Positions 9,652 to 17,504 of a DNA stretch of 64,000 nt are shown here, one piece after another. The stretch is taken from the NCBI GenBank assembly GCA_030649945.1, contig JAUSFE010000039.1, forward strand, positions 47,955 through 111,954, given 5' to 3'. Below the pieces are notes generated by a model. It was not told the origin of the DNA. It was given only the letters and a program-made list of their open reading frames with translations, and searched no databases. Every line of letters starts with the position of its first letter. Positions within the stretch are counted from its first letter, which is position 1. Source of the stretch: Dehalococcoidia bacterium. Its GTDB lineage: Bacteria; Chloroflexota; Dehalococcoidia; SM23-28-2; RBG-16-64-32. The translations under genes and the position numbers were made by a program.

Positions 9652-10536
9652 CTATCGCACCTGAGCCGACCGCAGGATCTGCTCCGTGACCGCGCCGATC
9701 TCCGCCGGGGAATCGACGATCGTCGCGCCGGCCGCCCGCAGCGCCTCCTTCTTGGCCCCGGCGGTGCCGGCGGCGCCGGCGATGATGGCCCCGGCGTGGC
9801 CCATGCGGCGCCCGGGCGGGGCCGTGGCGCCGGCGATGAAGGCGATGACGGGCTTCTTCATCTCGCTCACGATGAACTCGGCGGACTGCTGCTCCGCCAC
9901 GCCGCCGATCTCGCCGATGAGGACGACGGCGGCGGTGCCCGGGTCCTCGTTGAACAGGCGCAGCGCCTGCACCTGCGTGGTGCCGATGACGGGGTCGCCG
10001 CCGACCCCCACGCAGGTGCTCTGGCCGATGCCGCGCGCCGTGAGCTGCGCCACGGCCTCATAGACAAGCGTCCCGGAGCGCGAGATGACGCCGACGTTGC
10101 CCGGGGCGAAGACGTTGGCGGGCATGATCCCGGCGCGCGCCTGCCCGGGGGTGATCACGCCCGGACAGTTGGGCCCGATCAACGTTATCGCCGAGCCGCG
10201 CAGGAAGCGCCGCACGCGCACCATGTCCATCGTCGGCACGCCCTCCGTGATGCAGATGATGACGGGCACCTCCGCGTAGGCGGCCTCCAGGACGGCGTCG
10301 GCGGCGAAGGGGGCCGGCACGAAGATAAGGGAACAGTTGGCCTCCGTCTTCGCGACGGCTTCGGCGACGGTATCGAAGACGGGTACGCCCTCCGCCGTCT
10401 CGCCGCCGCGCCCCGGCGTGACGCCGGCGACGACGCTGGTGCCGTACTCGATGCAGCGTTGCGTCTGGAAGGCGCCCTCGCGCCCGGTGATGCCCTGCAC
10501 CAGCAGCCTGGTGTGTGAGCCTACGAGGATTGACAT
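9652..10536 (-). CDS. sucD: Succinyl-CoA synthetase alpha subunit
   Basis: 294 residues, full length. SucD carries the CoA-binding domain and the phosphorylated histidine of succinyl-CoA ligase in the TCA cycle. Seen: [52 protein letters not shown], and MGHAGAII with His247. The beta subunit gene sucC, normally adjacent and upstream, is absent; the upstream gap instead holds a family A element and then an unrelated gene. A CoA-ligase paralogue with another acid substrate is possible, but the motifs fit SucD well. Confidence 0.93.
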   Translation of the reverse strand: MSILVGSHTRLLVQGITGREGAFQTQRCIEYGTSVVAGVTPGRGGETAEGVPVFDTVAEAVAKTEANCSLIFVPAPFAADAVLEAAYAEVPVIICITEGVPTMDMVRVRRFLRGSAITLIGPNCPGVITPGQARAGIMPANVFAPGNVGVISRSGTLVYEAVAQLTARGIGQSTCVGVGGDPVIGTTQVQALRLFNEDPGTAAVVLIGEIGGVAEQQSAEFIVSEMKKPVIAFIAGATAPPGRRMGHAGAIIAGAAGTAGAKKEALRAAGATIVDSPAEIGAVTEQILRSAQVR

Positions 10537-10657
10537 CGCATTTCCTGCCTCGCCTGTTCCGCTCTGCAGCCGCTCGGCGGCTGTCTAACCAGCGCTCATT
10601 CTATTAGCGCCCGGGCTAACGGGCTACAGCTCTCAGGTACCGGCGCGCGTTCGGCGG

Positions 10658-10914
10658 CTAGGTGTTGTTCCCACTGACGTTGCTTACAGATACCGCTAAG
10701 TGGCGCCGCGCCAGGCTGCCTTACCGCGCAACACAGGGGTACAGGAGGCGAAGCCCCCTGTCGGGGGTCTGGGGGTGTCCCCCAGATTTACATCCCGGGC
10801 GGGTGGGTGGGACGCACAGCATCCCTATTGCCGAAGGGTGGGGGGCGGCGGCAGCCAGGCGTGGCCTGCGGCAGCCCTCTCGCCGTCAATAACCTGCGTG
10901 GGAACTACAGCTAA
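10658..10914. mobile_element. Family A MITE-like element, copy 1
   Basis: About 256 bp bounded by inverted ends (left CTAGGTGTTGTTCCCAC, right complement ending at 10913). The interior contains the gggggtctgggggtgtcccc hairpin and a gccgtcaataacctg segment before the right end. No ORF. Other copies are at 16217-16472, 22787-23055 and 49579-49874. It lies in the promoter region of sucD, where sucC would be expected. Confidence 0.75.
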
Positions 10915-10942
10915 GCCCAGGCAGAGGGCCGGCCCGCCGGAC

Positions 10943-11980
10943 TCAGGGCGTCTGCGGCCTCCGCGCGCTGCTGGCGGGGACCAGCTGCCCGGCGTGCACC
11001 GACGTGTGCCTGCTGATGCGGTCGATGAAATCGAGGACGGGTACTTCTTCGCCGCCGGCCAGGGCCACTGTTCCGGACAGCTGCGGGGGCCGGAAGCCGG
11101 CCAGCTCCTGCAGGGTGGCGTGGCGGCCGGCCAGGAACTCGCCGGCCAGTGCCGCCGGGGAGCGGCCGCGGCGGGCCGTCACCGCGGCGTGGTTCCAGGC
11201 GTCGACATCGTTCACGGCGTCCAGCTCCGCACGGCTGGCCTCGCCCCGGGCGGCACGCAGCCGCACCTGGAGGCGGGTCTCGTTGGCAGCGACGTGGGCG
11301 AGGATGTCGCCGTAGGTCCAGCCGGGACACGCCGGCGCCTCCTCGTCCCAGGCGTCGTCCGCCACGGAGTAGACCGCCCGCAGAAAGCCGTCCTGAGTGC
11401 GCACGAACATCCGCAGCCTGTCCTCGACCTCGGGCAGGAAGGCTAGCTGTGCGGGCGTGTAATCGACTTCCAGCGCGCGGCGGATGTCGTCGGCGTGCTG
11501 GCGGTCGTGGTAGCCGTGCCAGAGCCAGTCCTCCACCCGGAGATCGTACCCGGGTCCCATGGGTACGGTGTAGGCCAGGACGGGCAGGTGGCGTTCGTCC
11601 AGCTTGAGCGTGGCGGCGATCATGGCGTCGTGGGCCTCGAAGAGGAGCTGGCGCAGGTCCTCCTTCGTATAGCGCCGGCGTTCCTCCACGAGGGAGCGGT
11701 TGCGGGCGCGCAGGTCGAAGGAGCTTGAGGTATCGGCGATGAACTGGGGCGTCAGGACGCCGGCCAGGATGAGCCCCGGCCCGGAAGGCGACATATCGCC
11801 GATGGCGTGCGCGACGAGGTCTTTGACCGTCCACTCGCCGTAGGGGACGGGACGCTCCCAGCCGTCGTCGGAGAGGGAATCGACGACGCGGAGGAGCTCG
11901 CGGTGGGCAAGGCGCAGGTCCTCGACGGCCGCGACGGCAAGGGGCAGGGGGGTGGCTGCGGGCTCAGGCTCGGCGCTCAT
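10943..11980 (-). CDS. Tandem DinB/MDMPI-fold protein
   Basis: 345 residues made of two four-helix DinB-like domains. Domain 1 (about 15-170): DGWERPVPYGEWTVKDLVAHA and WLWHGYHDRQHADDI. Domain 2 (about 185-340): PACPGWTYGDILAHVAANE and FIDRISRHTSVHAGQLV. Histidines in each could form a metal site as in mycothiol-dependent maleylpyruvate isomerase relatives. Members handle thiol-dependent reactions or stress, but the substrate is unknown here. The two domains are diverged copies. GAGGTCC precedes the ATG. Confidence 0.75.
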   Translation of the reverse strand: MSAEPEPAATPLPLAVAAVEDLRLAHRELLRVVDSLSDDGWERPVPYGEWTVKDLVAHAIGDMSPSGPGLILAGVLTPQFIADTSSSFDLRARNRSLVEERRRYTKEDLRQLLFEAHDAMIAATLKLDERHLPVLAYTVPMGPGYDLRVEDWLWHGYHDRQHADDIRRALEVDYTPAQLAFLPEVEDRLRMFVRTQDGFLRAVYSVADDAWDEEAPACPGWTYGDILAHVAANETRLQVRLRAARGEASRAELDAVNDVDAWNHAAVTARRGRSPAALAGEFLAGRHATLQELAGFRPPQLSGTVALAGGEEVPVLDFIDRISRHTSVHAGQLVPASSARRPQTP

Positions 11981-12002
11981 CTAGCGGACCTCGGACCTAT
12001 GA

Positions 12003-12190
12003 TAGCAGCGGGAGGCCGTTTGTGCCGGTGGTGCCACCCCTTGCACGGACATCCGCGTCTGGCTGCACACGGGCCGCCGTAGGGGCGAATGGCATTCGCC
12101 CGCACCCCGCTCGGGGATGGGGTAGGGCGGTGGGTGCCGCGCCCTCAGCGCCACCCGTCGCACGGACCTCCGCGTCGGGCTGAACACGTA
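12003..12190. repeat. Family D repeat, about 1.3 units
   Basis: One complete 118-bp family D unit plus part of another between the DinB-like and GNAT genes, including the GGGCGAATGGCATTCGCCC palindrome. The intergenic interval contains nothing else recognisable. Confidence 0.8.
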
Positions 12191-12222
12191 TCCCACTTCC
12201 GCATCCCGCCGCCCGGTGCGAA

Positions 12223-12792
12223 TCAGCGTCCCGCCCCCAGCTCTAGGCGCATGATGGGACGGCCGTTCGCCGCGCGGGCGGCGGCGCTGAACCCTGCGCG
12301 GCGGAAGACAGAGGCGATCCCGGTGTAGCCCTTGTACCCGCTGAGGTCACCGGCGGGCTCGATCGGGTAGGCCTCGAGGGCGGGGGCGCCGTGCTCGCGG
12401 GCGTATGCGATGGCCGCCCCGAGGAGCTGCGCCATGAGGCCGCGGCGCCGGTGCTGCTTATCGATGACGAAACAGACGATTGACCACACCGGCCGGTCGT
12501 CCACGCGCTTGAAGGTGCGGGAGCGCTCCAGGTGGGCGAAGTCGCTGCGGGGGCCCAGGGACACCCAGCCCGCGGGCCGGGTGTCCACGTAGGCGATCAG
12601 GCCCGGCTCGCGGCGTTCGTCGACGAGGCGTTTCATGGCGGCCCTGTTCTCGCGCCCGCCGTTCGCGGCGTTCTCCTTGCGCGTCAGGCGGAACCACATG
12701 CACCAGCAGCCGCCGTAGGCGCCACGGGGGCCGAACAGCCGCTCCAGGTCCGCCCAAAGCTCAGGGGTCAGGGGATGGACTTGCAGGCTCAC
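12223..12792 (-). CDS. GNAT family N-acetyltransferase
   Basis: 189 residues from the GTG at 12792, which has GGAGG 10 nt upstream inside the end of the MFS gene. The longer in-frame reading through the MFS gene is an artefact. Features: an N-terminal segment HPLTPELWADLERLFG with a Cys-rich CWCMWFRL, beta4-alpha3 region IVCFVIDKQHRRRGLMAQLL (acetyl-CoA pyrophosphate loop Q/RxxGxxA-like), and a C-terminal YKGYTGIASVFRRAGF. Substrate unknown. It starts 6 bp after the MFS stop, so the two are probably cotranscribed. A truncated paralogue of its N-terminus survives at 14268-14351. Confidence 0.85.
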   Translation of the reverse strand: MSLQVHPLTPELWADLERLFGPRGAYGGCWCMWFRLTRKENAANGGRENRAAMKRLVDERREPGLIAYVDTRPAGWVSLGPRSDFAHLERSRTFKRVDDRPVWSIVCFVIDKQHRRRGLMAQLLGAAIAYAREHGAPALEAYPIEPAGDLSGYKGYTGIASVFRRAGFSAAARAANGRPIMRLELGAGR

Positions 12793-12797
12793 AGCGG

Positions 12798-14153
12798 TTA
12801 CGCCTCCACTGTCCGCAGCACGGAGGCGTCCGCGGTCTGCGCCACCTGCCGGTGATGCGTGGCGTAGTAGAGGAGGCCCAGGGTGACGCCCAGCATGCAG
12901 GCGCCGGCGTTGATGCCTATCGCCTCCCGGACGCCCAGGTGTTCGGCCAGGAAGCCCGTCATGACGGCCCCGATGGGCGTGGAGCCGGCCACCAGGAGCA
13001 TCCAGAGCGACATCACCCGGCCGCGCAGGTGATCCGGCGTCGCGACCTGCAGGGAGGTGTTGGCGGTGGCCGCGAAGGCCGTGTTCGCCAGCCCGAGCAG
13101 GAAGAGCAGGGGCAGCGAGAGCAGGAACCACTGGCTGACGGCGACGGTGGCCAGGAGGGCGGCGAAAGCGAAGGCGCCCAGAAAGAGCATGAAGCGCGTG
13201 GGCGACTGGCGGCTGGCCAGCAGCAGGGCGGAGATCAGGGCGCCCAGGCCGAGGGCGGCGGTCAGGAAACCCAGCTCCTCGGCGCCGCCGTTCAGGACGT
13301 ACTTGGCCAGCAGCGGTAGAACGACGATGAAGTTGTAGCCGAACGTGCCGAGCGTGGCGATGAGGATGACGATGAGCAGCGTGGCCGGCGTGCGCAGGGC
13401 GAAGCTGATGCCTTCCTTCAGCTCCGCCAGCGGGCTGATCGGGCCTGCCTGCTGCCTGTCCTCCACGTGGAACCGCTTCGGGTCCATCATCAGCAGGCTG
13501 GCGATGACCGGCAGGAAGCTGATGGCGTTGAAGAGGAAGGCGATCTTGACCCCGAAGAGGGCGATCACCACGCCGCCGATGGCCGGCCCCACCAGGCGGG
13601 CGCCGTTGAACATGCCGGAGTTGAGGGCGATGGCGTTGAGCAGGTCTCCCTTCCCTACCATCTCCACCACGAAGGCCTGCCTGGTGGGCTGCTCGAAGGC
13701 GTTGGCGAGGCCGAGCATGGCGGCGAGCACATAGACGTGCCAGAGCTGAACCTGCCCCGACCAGACCAGGATGCTGAGCAGGAGCGCCTGTACCGCCGCC
13801 AGCGACATGGTGCCCACGATGAACGCGCGCTTGGGCACCCGGTCCGCGATGACGCCCGCGACGAGGACGAACAAGGTGATGGGCAGGAACTGGAGCGTGA
13901 TCACAGTGCCCAGCGCGGCCTTGGAGTCCGTGAGCTGGATCACGAGCCACGACTGCGCGATGGTCTGCATCCAGGTGCCGGAGAGGGAGATGCTCTGGCC
14001 AATGTAGTAGAGGCGGTAATTGCGGTGCCGCAGCGCGCGGAAGGTCTGGCTCAGGCGAGTGGCCTCCGGCGGGGGCGCGGGCGCCTCAACGTCTCCGGCC
14101 GCCGCTGCCGGGGCGGGCGAACGGGCGCCGCCGCTCGCGGGGGGAGTCTCCAT
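12798..14153 (-). CDS. MFS transporter (EntS/MFS_3-like)
   Basis: 451 residues, 12 predicted TM helices. The N-terminal segment FRALRHRNYRLYYIGQSIS and the loop-2/3 motif GVIADRVPKR are typical of the MFS_3 drug/siderophore exporter group. EQPTRQAFVVEMVG and the C-half motif (TPDHLRGRVMSLW) also match. Likely exports a hydrophobic compound or siderophore; the substrate is not readable. A cytoplasmic Pro/Ala-rich tail of about 30 residues precedes TM1. Cotranscribed with the GNAT gene that follows. Confidence 0.88.
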   Translation of the reverse strand: METPPASGGARSPAPAAAAGDVEAPAPPPEATRLSQTFRALRHRNYRLYYIGQSISLSGTWMQTIAQSWLVIQLTDSKAALGTVITLQFLPITLFVLVAGVIADRVPKRAFIVGTMSLAAVQALLLSILVWSGQVQLWHVYVLAAMLGLANAFEQPTRQAFVVEMVGKGDLLNAIALNSGMFNGARLVGPAIGGVVIALFGVKIAFLFNAISFLPVIASLLMMDPKRFHVEDRQQAGPISPLAELKEGISFALRTPATLLIVILIATLGTFGYNFIVVLPLLAKYVLNGGAEELGFLTAALGLGALISALLLASRQSPTRFMLFLGAFAFAALLATVAVSQWFLLSLPLLFLLGLANTAFAATANTSLQVATPDHLRGRVMSLWMLLVAGSTPIGAVMTGFLAEHLGVREAIGINAGACMLGVTLGLLYYATHHRQVAQTADASVLRTVEA

Positions 14154-14224
14154 ACGCAGATGTTGGCGCGGGCGGCGGCGGAATGCAAGCGAAGGCGCGG
14201 GGCGCCGGTGTGGGCGAAGGTGCG

Positions 14225-14270
14225 CCGTAGGGGCAGGTCTCAGACCTGCCCCTACGCAGACCTGCCCCTA
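14225..14270. repeat. Palindromic 'gtaggggcaggtct' repeat
   Basis: GTAGGGGCAGGTCT followed at once by its complement, then a second partial copy of the complement. The hairpin abuts and terminates the truncated GNAT remnant at 14268-14351. It is a member of the gtaggggc... palindrome group also seen in family D and inside C1. Confidence 0.8.
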
Positions 14271-14351
14271 CCCGCTGGCGCTGAAGAGGCGGTCCAGGTC
14301 CGGCCAGCGGTTCGCGGTGACGGGGTGGAATTCGCTGTGCGGCTCAGTCAC
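14268..14351 (-). pseudogene. N-terminal remnant of a second GNAT acetyltransferase
   Basis: GTG at 14351 begins VTEPHSEFHPVTANRWPDLD, continues RLFSASG and stops in repeat DNA. It matches the opening of the intact GNAT at 12223-12792 (HPLTPELWADLERLF). The GTG overlaps the TGA that closes an ancestral copy of the aminotransferase 3' end (GTGA), so the ancestral order was aminotransferase then GNAT with translational coupling. The rest of the gene has been lost at the palindromic repeat. Confidence 0.65.
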
Positions 14352-14360
14352 GAGAGCAGC

Positions 14361-15010
14361 ACTTTCCTTATCGCCGCCACCACGTCGTCCAGGTCCGCCG
14401 TCGTCACGGTGGGTGCGCGGCTGATCGTCAGCGAATGAAGAGCGAATAAGCGAATCATGGTCGGGGCGGGTTCCAGAGATAGCGGCGTATTCGGTCCTGC
14501 CACTCATCGAGCTTCTTCGGCGGCAAGATCCGCCTGTACCCAAGCCGCGAGCGCCCGAAGTTCACGAGGAGACCAACCCGACGGCCCGTCGCCGCCAGGT
14601 ATGTAATGACCTGCGCCGCCTCTTCATCCGTCAACAGGTGTGATAACGCCTTCTCCTCCACAATCACCTGATCCTCGACAAGGTGATCGATGTACAGAAG
14701 CCCCGCAAACGAGCCGTTGATCTCGATGTGCACAGGCTTCTCCTCTTCGTAGGTCAGCCTGGCCTTCTCCAACTCCGTGGATAGCGCGCGGTGATAGTGA
14801 ATCTCCTTGAGGCCGGGGCCGAGCGCGTTGTGCACTCGCATGGCGCACCCGATGATCGCGTAGGTGAGCTCTTGGTGGGGTCCATCGACGCGCATCTCTG
14901 GTCGTTGCTCCTTGCCGGGAATGTCCATTCGCTTATTCGCTCCCCATTCGCTGACGAACTTTCCTTATCGCCGCCACCACGTCGTCCAGGTCCGCCGTCG
15001 TCACCGTGGG
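14361..15010. mobile_element. GxxExxY cassette with terminal inverted repeats and flanking 53-bp direct repeats
   Basis: Direct repeats of 53 bp with one mismatch lie at 14361-14413 and 14958-15010. Inside them are 31-bp inverted repeats with two mismatches at 14425-14455 and 14927-14957. Between the inverted repeats is one gene of the GxxExxY family. The direct repeats correspond to the last codons of the DegT aminotransferase, so the element sits in that gene's 3' end and the gene's tail is duplicated. The left copy preserves the original tail ending (KVLLS stop), the right copy reads into the inverted repeat (KVRQRMGSE stop). Transposase or integrase motifs are absent. Confidence 0.8.
14455..14928 (-). 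CDS. GxxExxY family protein
   Basis: 157 residues. The name-giving motif is GLKEIHY (within HNALGPGLKEIHYHRAL), preceded by ELTYAIIGCAMRVHN and followed by DHLVEDQVIVEEKAL and LLVNFGRSRLGYRRI. The family has a PD-(D/E)xK-like arrangement (Glu, then Asp/Glu-x-Lys in VEEKAL) and is often suspected to be a nuclease; this is not proven. The ATG at 14928 lies in the right inverted repeat; an ATG at 14895 with AAGGAG upstream is an alternative start. Both ends of the gene overlap the 31-bp inverted repeats. Confidence 0.88.
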   Translation of the reverse strand: MDIPGKEQRPEMRVDGPHQELTYAIIGCAMRVHNALGPGLKEIHYHRALSTELEKARLTYEEEKPVHIEINGSFAGLLYIDHLVEDQVIVEEKALSHLLTDEEAAQVITYLAATGRRVGLLVNFGRSRLGYRRILPPKKLDEWQDRIRRYLWNPPRP

Positions 15011-16153
15011 GTGGACCAGCAGCGTGAACAGCTCGCCGGCCAGGCGTTCGGCGCTGGGGCAGGGGTCGCCGCCCAGGCCAGACTCCCGGAAGACGGGCTG
15101 CTGCGGCAGTGGCGTCGGGTAGCGGCGGGAGATGGGTACCCCCTCGGCGGCCACGGCGCGCACGAAGTCCGCGATGTCCAGTCCTAATCCGGACGGCAGG
15201 CGGCAGATGTACTTGTAATAGCTGTGGACGGCGTAGTCCGCGACGAACGGCGGCTCGATAGCGTCGAGCTCGCCCAGGCGCTCGCTCAGGTACGCGGCGT
15301 TGCGGCGGCGCGCCTGCAGGTACTCGTCCAGCCGCCGCAGCTGCACAAGCCCCGTCGCCGCCTGCATCGACGTCATCCGGTAGTTGTAGCCCAGCTCCAG
15401 GTGGAAGTAACTCCGCTCACCCTGAGGAGCCCCGAAGGGGCGTCTCGAAGGGTCGCCCTGCACCGGCCCCTCGCCGTGGTGGCGCAGGCGGCGCAGGCGC
15501 TCGGCCAGGGCGTCGTCGTCCGTGATCACGCAGCCGCCCTCGCCGCCGGTGGTGATGATCTTGTCCTCCCAGAAGCTGAAGCAGCCAAGGCGGCCGGCCG
15601 TGCCCACCTTGCGGCCCTTGTACAGGGCGCCGTGGGCCTGGGCCGCGTCCTCCACAACGTCGATGCCGCGGGGCCCAGCCAGGGCGATCAGGGCGTCGAG
15701 GTCCGCGGGATGCCCGTTCAGGTGGACGGCGATGATCGCCTTCGTGCGCGGCGTGATGCGCCCGGCGACGCTCGCCGGCGAGACGCAGTACGTGCGCTCG
15801 TCCACGTCCGCGAAGACGGGCGTCGCGCCCTGGTGCAGCACCGGCGTCGCCGAGGCGATGAACGTATGCGCGGGGACGATGACCTCGTCGCCGGGGCCAA
15901 CGCCCAGGGCGGCGAGGGCGGCGTGGATGGCGGTGGTGCCGGAGCTGGCGGCGACGCAGTGGCGCACGCCGTGCCAGGCGGCGAACGCCTCCTCGAAGGC
16001 GGCCACGGCGCCCCCGGTGAGCTGCGTCAGCTTGCCGGAGCGCAGGACATCGGCGACGGCGGCGACGTCGTCATCGCCCAGGGCGGGCCACGGCGGGAAC
16101 GCCCGCTCGCGCACCTTCGGGCCGCCGTTAACGGCGAGCTGCTCGCTGCTCAC
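14933..16153 (-). CDS. DegT/DnrJ/EryC1/StrS aminotransferase, 3' end rebuilt by an inserted element
   Basis: 406 residues from the GTG at 16153. PLP enzyme that aminates keto-sugars. Seen: SSGTTAIHAALAALGVGPGDEV, VPAHTFIASATP, DVVEDAAQAHGA, SFWEDKIITTGGEGG with Lys198 as the Schiff-base lysine, and ELGYNYRMTSMQAA. Two oddities: residues 233-248 (GDPSRRPFGAPQGERS) derive from a palindromic interspersed repeat inserted in frame, and the last seven residues (RQRMGSE) are encoded by the inverted repeat of the GxxExxY element. TATAAT (complement at 16160-16165) is 6 nt before the GTG, so the mRNA is probably leaderless. No other sugar-biosynthesis genes are adjacent. Confidence 0.88.
   Translation of the reverse strand: MSSEQLAVNGGPKVRERAFPPWPALGDDDVAAVADVLRSGKLTQLTGGAVAAFEEAFAAWHGVRHCVAASSGTTAIHAALAALGVGPGDEVIVPAHTFIASATPVLHQGATPVFADVDERTYCVSPASVAGRITPRTKAIIAVHLNGHPADLDALIALAGPRGIDVVEDAAQAHGALYKGRKVGTAGRLGCFSFWEDKIITTGGEGGCVITDDDALAERLRRLRHHGEGPVQGDPSRRPFGAPQGERSYFHLELGYNYRMTSMQAATGLVQLRRLDEYLQARRRNAAYLSERLGELDAIEPPFVADYAVHSYYKYICRLPSGLGLDIADFVRAVAAEGVPISRRYPTPLPQQPVFRESGLGGDPCPSAERLAGELFTLLVHPTVTTADLDDVVAAIRKVRQRMGSE
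15416..15466. repeat. Palindromic repeat inside the DegT aminotransferase gene
   Basis: The stretch caccctgaggagccccgaag and what follows is the common interspersed palindrome (gagccccgaaggggcgtctc). Here it is read in frame as about 16 extra residues in the loop before the conserved YNYRM segment. Confidence 0.75.
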
Positions 16154-16216
16154 GCGTGGATTATAGCGGAGCACAGGAGCAGCGGCGCAGAGGGGCGGCA
16201 CGGGTCCGCTCTGCGG

Positions 16217-16472
16217 CTAAGCCGCAGTTCCCACGGCATTGCTTACGGGTGTCGCCAAGCGATGCCGAGCCAAGCTGCCTTCTAGCGCAACACGGGGGTA
16301 CAGGGGGCGGAGCCCCTGTCGGGGGTCTGGGGGTGTCCCCCGGATTTACCTCCCGGGTGGGCGGGTGGGATGCACGGCATCTCTATTGCGGAATAGTGGA
16401 GCCGGGTTGGGGGCCGACGCCGCTTGCGACACTCATCTCGCCGTCAACAACCTGTGTGGCAACTACAGCTAG
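16217..16472. mobile_element. Family A MITE-like element, copy 2
   Basis: 256 bp. Left end ctaagccgcagttcccacgg, right end complement ...tgtggcaactacagctag. Contains the shared hairpin gggggtctgggggtgtcccc. It fills most of the 420-bp gap between the aminotransferase and the SDR gene. No ORF. Confidence 0.75.
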
Positions 16473-16572
16473 GCTCGCTCTTCCCCCTGCCCGGCCCGTG
16501 CGCCCTCTCTCGTGCTTGTCGCCGGCCTGCTAAGCTATGGCTCCGGAAAGCCGTATTCGAGGAGGTTGAACC

Positions 16573-17367
16573 ATGGACCTGGGAATCAAAGACCGCGTGG
16601 CGCTGGTGACGGGCGCCGGACGGGGCATCGGCTTGCGCATCTGCCAGACGCTGGCCGAGGAGGGCGTGCGGGTGGCCGTCAATGACCTCTTCCCGGAACG
16701 GGCGGAGGAAGGCGCCCAGGCTGTACGCAAGGCGGGCGGCGCGGCCATGGGCGCAGCGGCCGACGTAACCGACGCCGCCAGCGTCAGGGGGATGGTGGAG
16801 CGGGTGCTCTCCGAGTGGGGGCAGATCGATATCCTGGTCAACAACGCGGGCATACCGGCGGTGACGGCCCAGGACGCCGTTCCCTCCACCGGCGGCCTGT
16901 TCAGCGGCAGCGACCGCGAGCAGTGGGACCGGACCATGGGGCTGATCACCTACGGCGTGCTCAACTGCGCGCGGGCGGTGATCGAGGGCATGAGCGAGCG
17001 CCGCTGGGGCCGGGTCGTCAGCATCATCTCGGACGCCGGGCGGGTGGGGGAGCCGCGGCTGGTGCCGTATTCGATGGCGAAGGCGGGGGTGATCGGGTTC
17101 AGCAAGGCCCTGGCGAAGGAGGTGGGGCGCTTCTGCGTCACCGTCAACTGTATCTCGCCGGCAACGACCGAGACGGACGCCACGCGCGCCTGGATAGATG
17201 CGCAGGGGGACCAGATCAGGCGGGGCTACCCGCTGGCGAAGGGGTTGAACCGGCTGGGCCAGCCGTCGGACATCGCTAACGCCGTGGCGTTCCTGGCCTC
17301 GGAGCGGGCGGAGTGGATCACCGGGCAGGTGCTGAGCGTGAACGGCGGCTATTCAATGGTCGGTTGA
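16573..17367 (+). CDS. Short-chain dehydrogenase/reductase
   Basis: 264 residues, classical SDR. NAD(P)-binding TGAGRGIG (13-20), LVNNAG (about 88-93), catalytic Ser153 and YSMAK (Tyr166, Lys170), and the C-terminal ITGQVLSVNGGYS. D38 after beta2 (VNDLF) suggests NAD(H). AGGAGG stands 8 nt before the ATG. It resembles 3-oxoacyl-ACP reductase or cyclohexanol-type dehydrogenases; substrate unknown. Confidence 0.88.
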   Translation: MDLGIKDRVALVTGAGRGIGLRICQTLAEEGVRVAVNDLFPERAEEGAQAVRKAGGAAMGAAADVTDAASVRGMVERVLSEWGQIDILVNNAGIPAVTAQDAVPSTGGLFSGSDREQWDRTMGLITYGVLNCARAVIEGMSERRWGRVVSIISDAGRVGEPRLVPYSMAKAGVIGFSKALAKEVGRFCVTVNCISPATTETDATRAWIDAQGDQIRRGYPLAKGLNRLGQPSDIANAVAFLASERAEWITGQVLSVNGGYSMVG

Positions 17368-17504
17368 TACCGATTTCTAAACCAATCCTGAACTTTTTCT
17401 TGTCCGGACATGGCATAACGTGTAACGCCGGTTGGCGTCCCCCGTCTGACCTATTGTGGGAGGCCTCAGACAGCTCCAGAGGGGAGCCGAGGCCGCCGGC
17501 TGTG

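Noticed and set aside
12223..13950. Single 575-residue open frame as one gene
   Set aside because: The first two thirds are antisense-like shadow within the MFS gene; the real gene is the GNAT from 12792.
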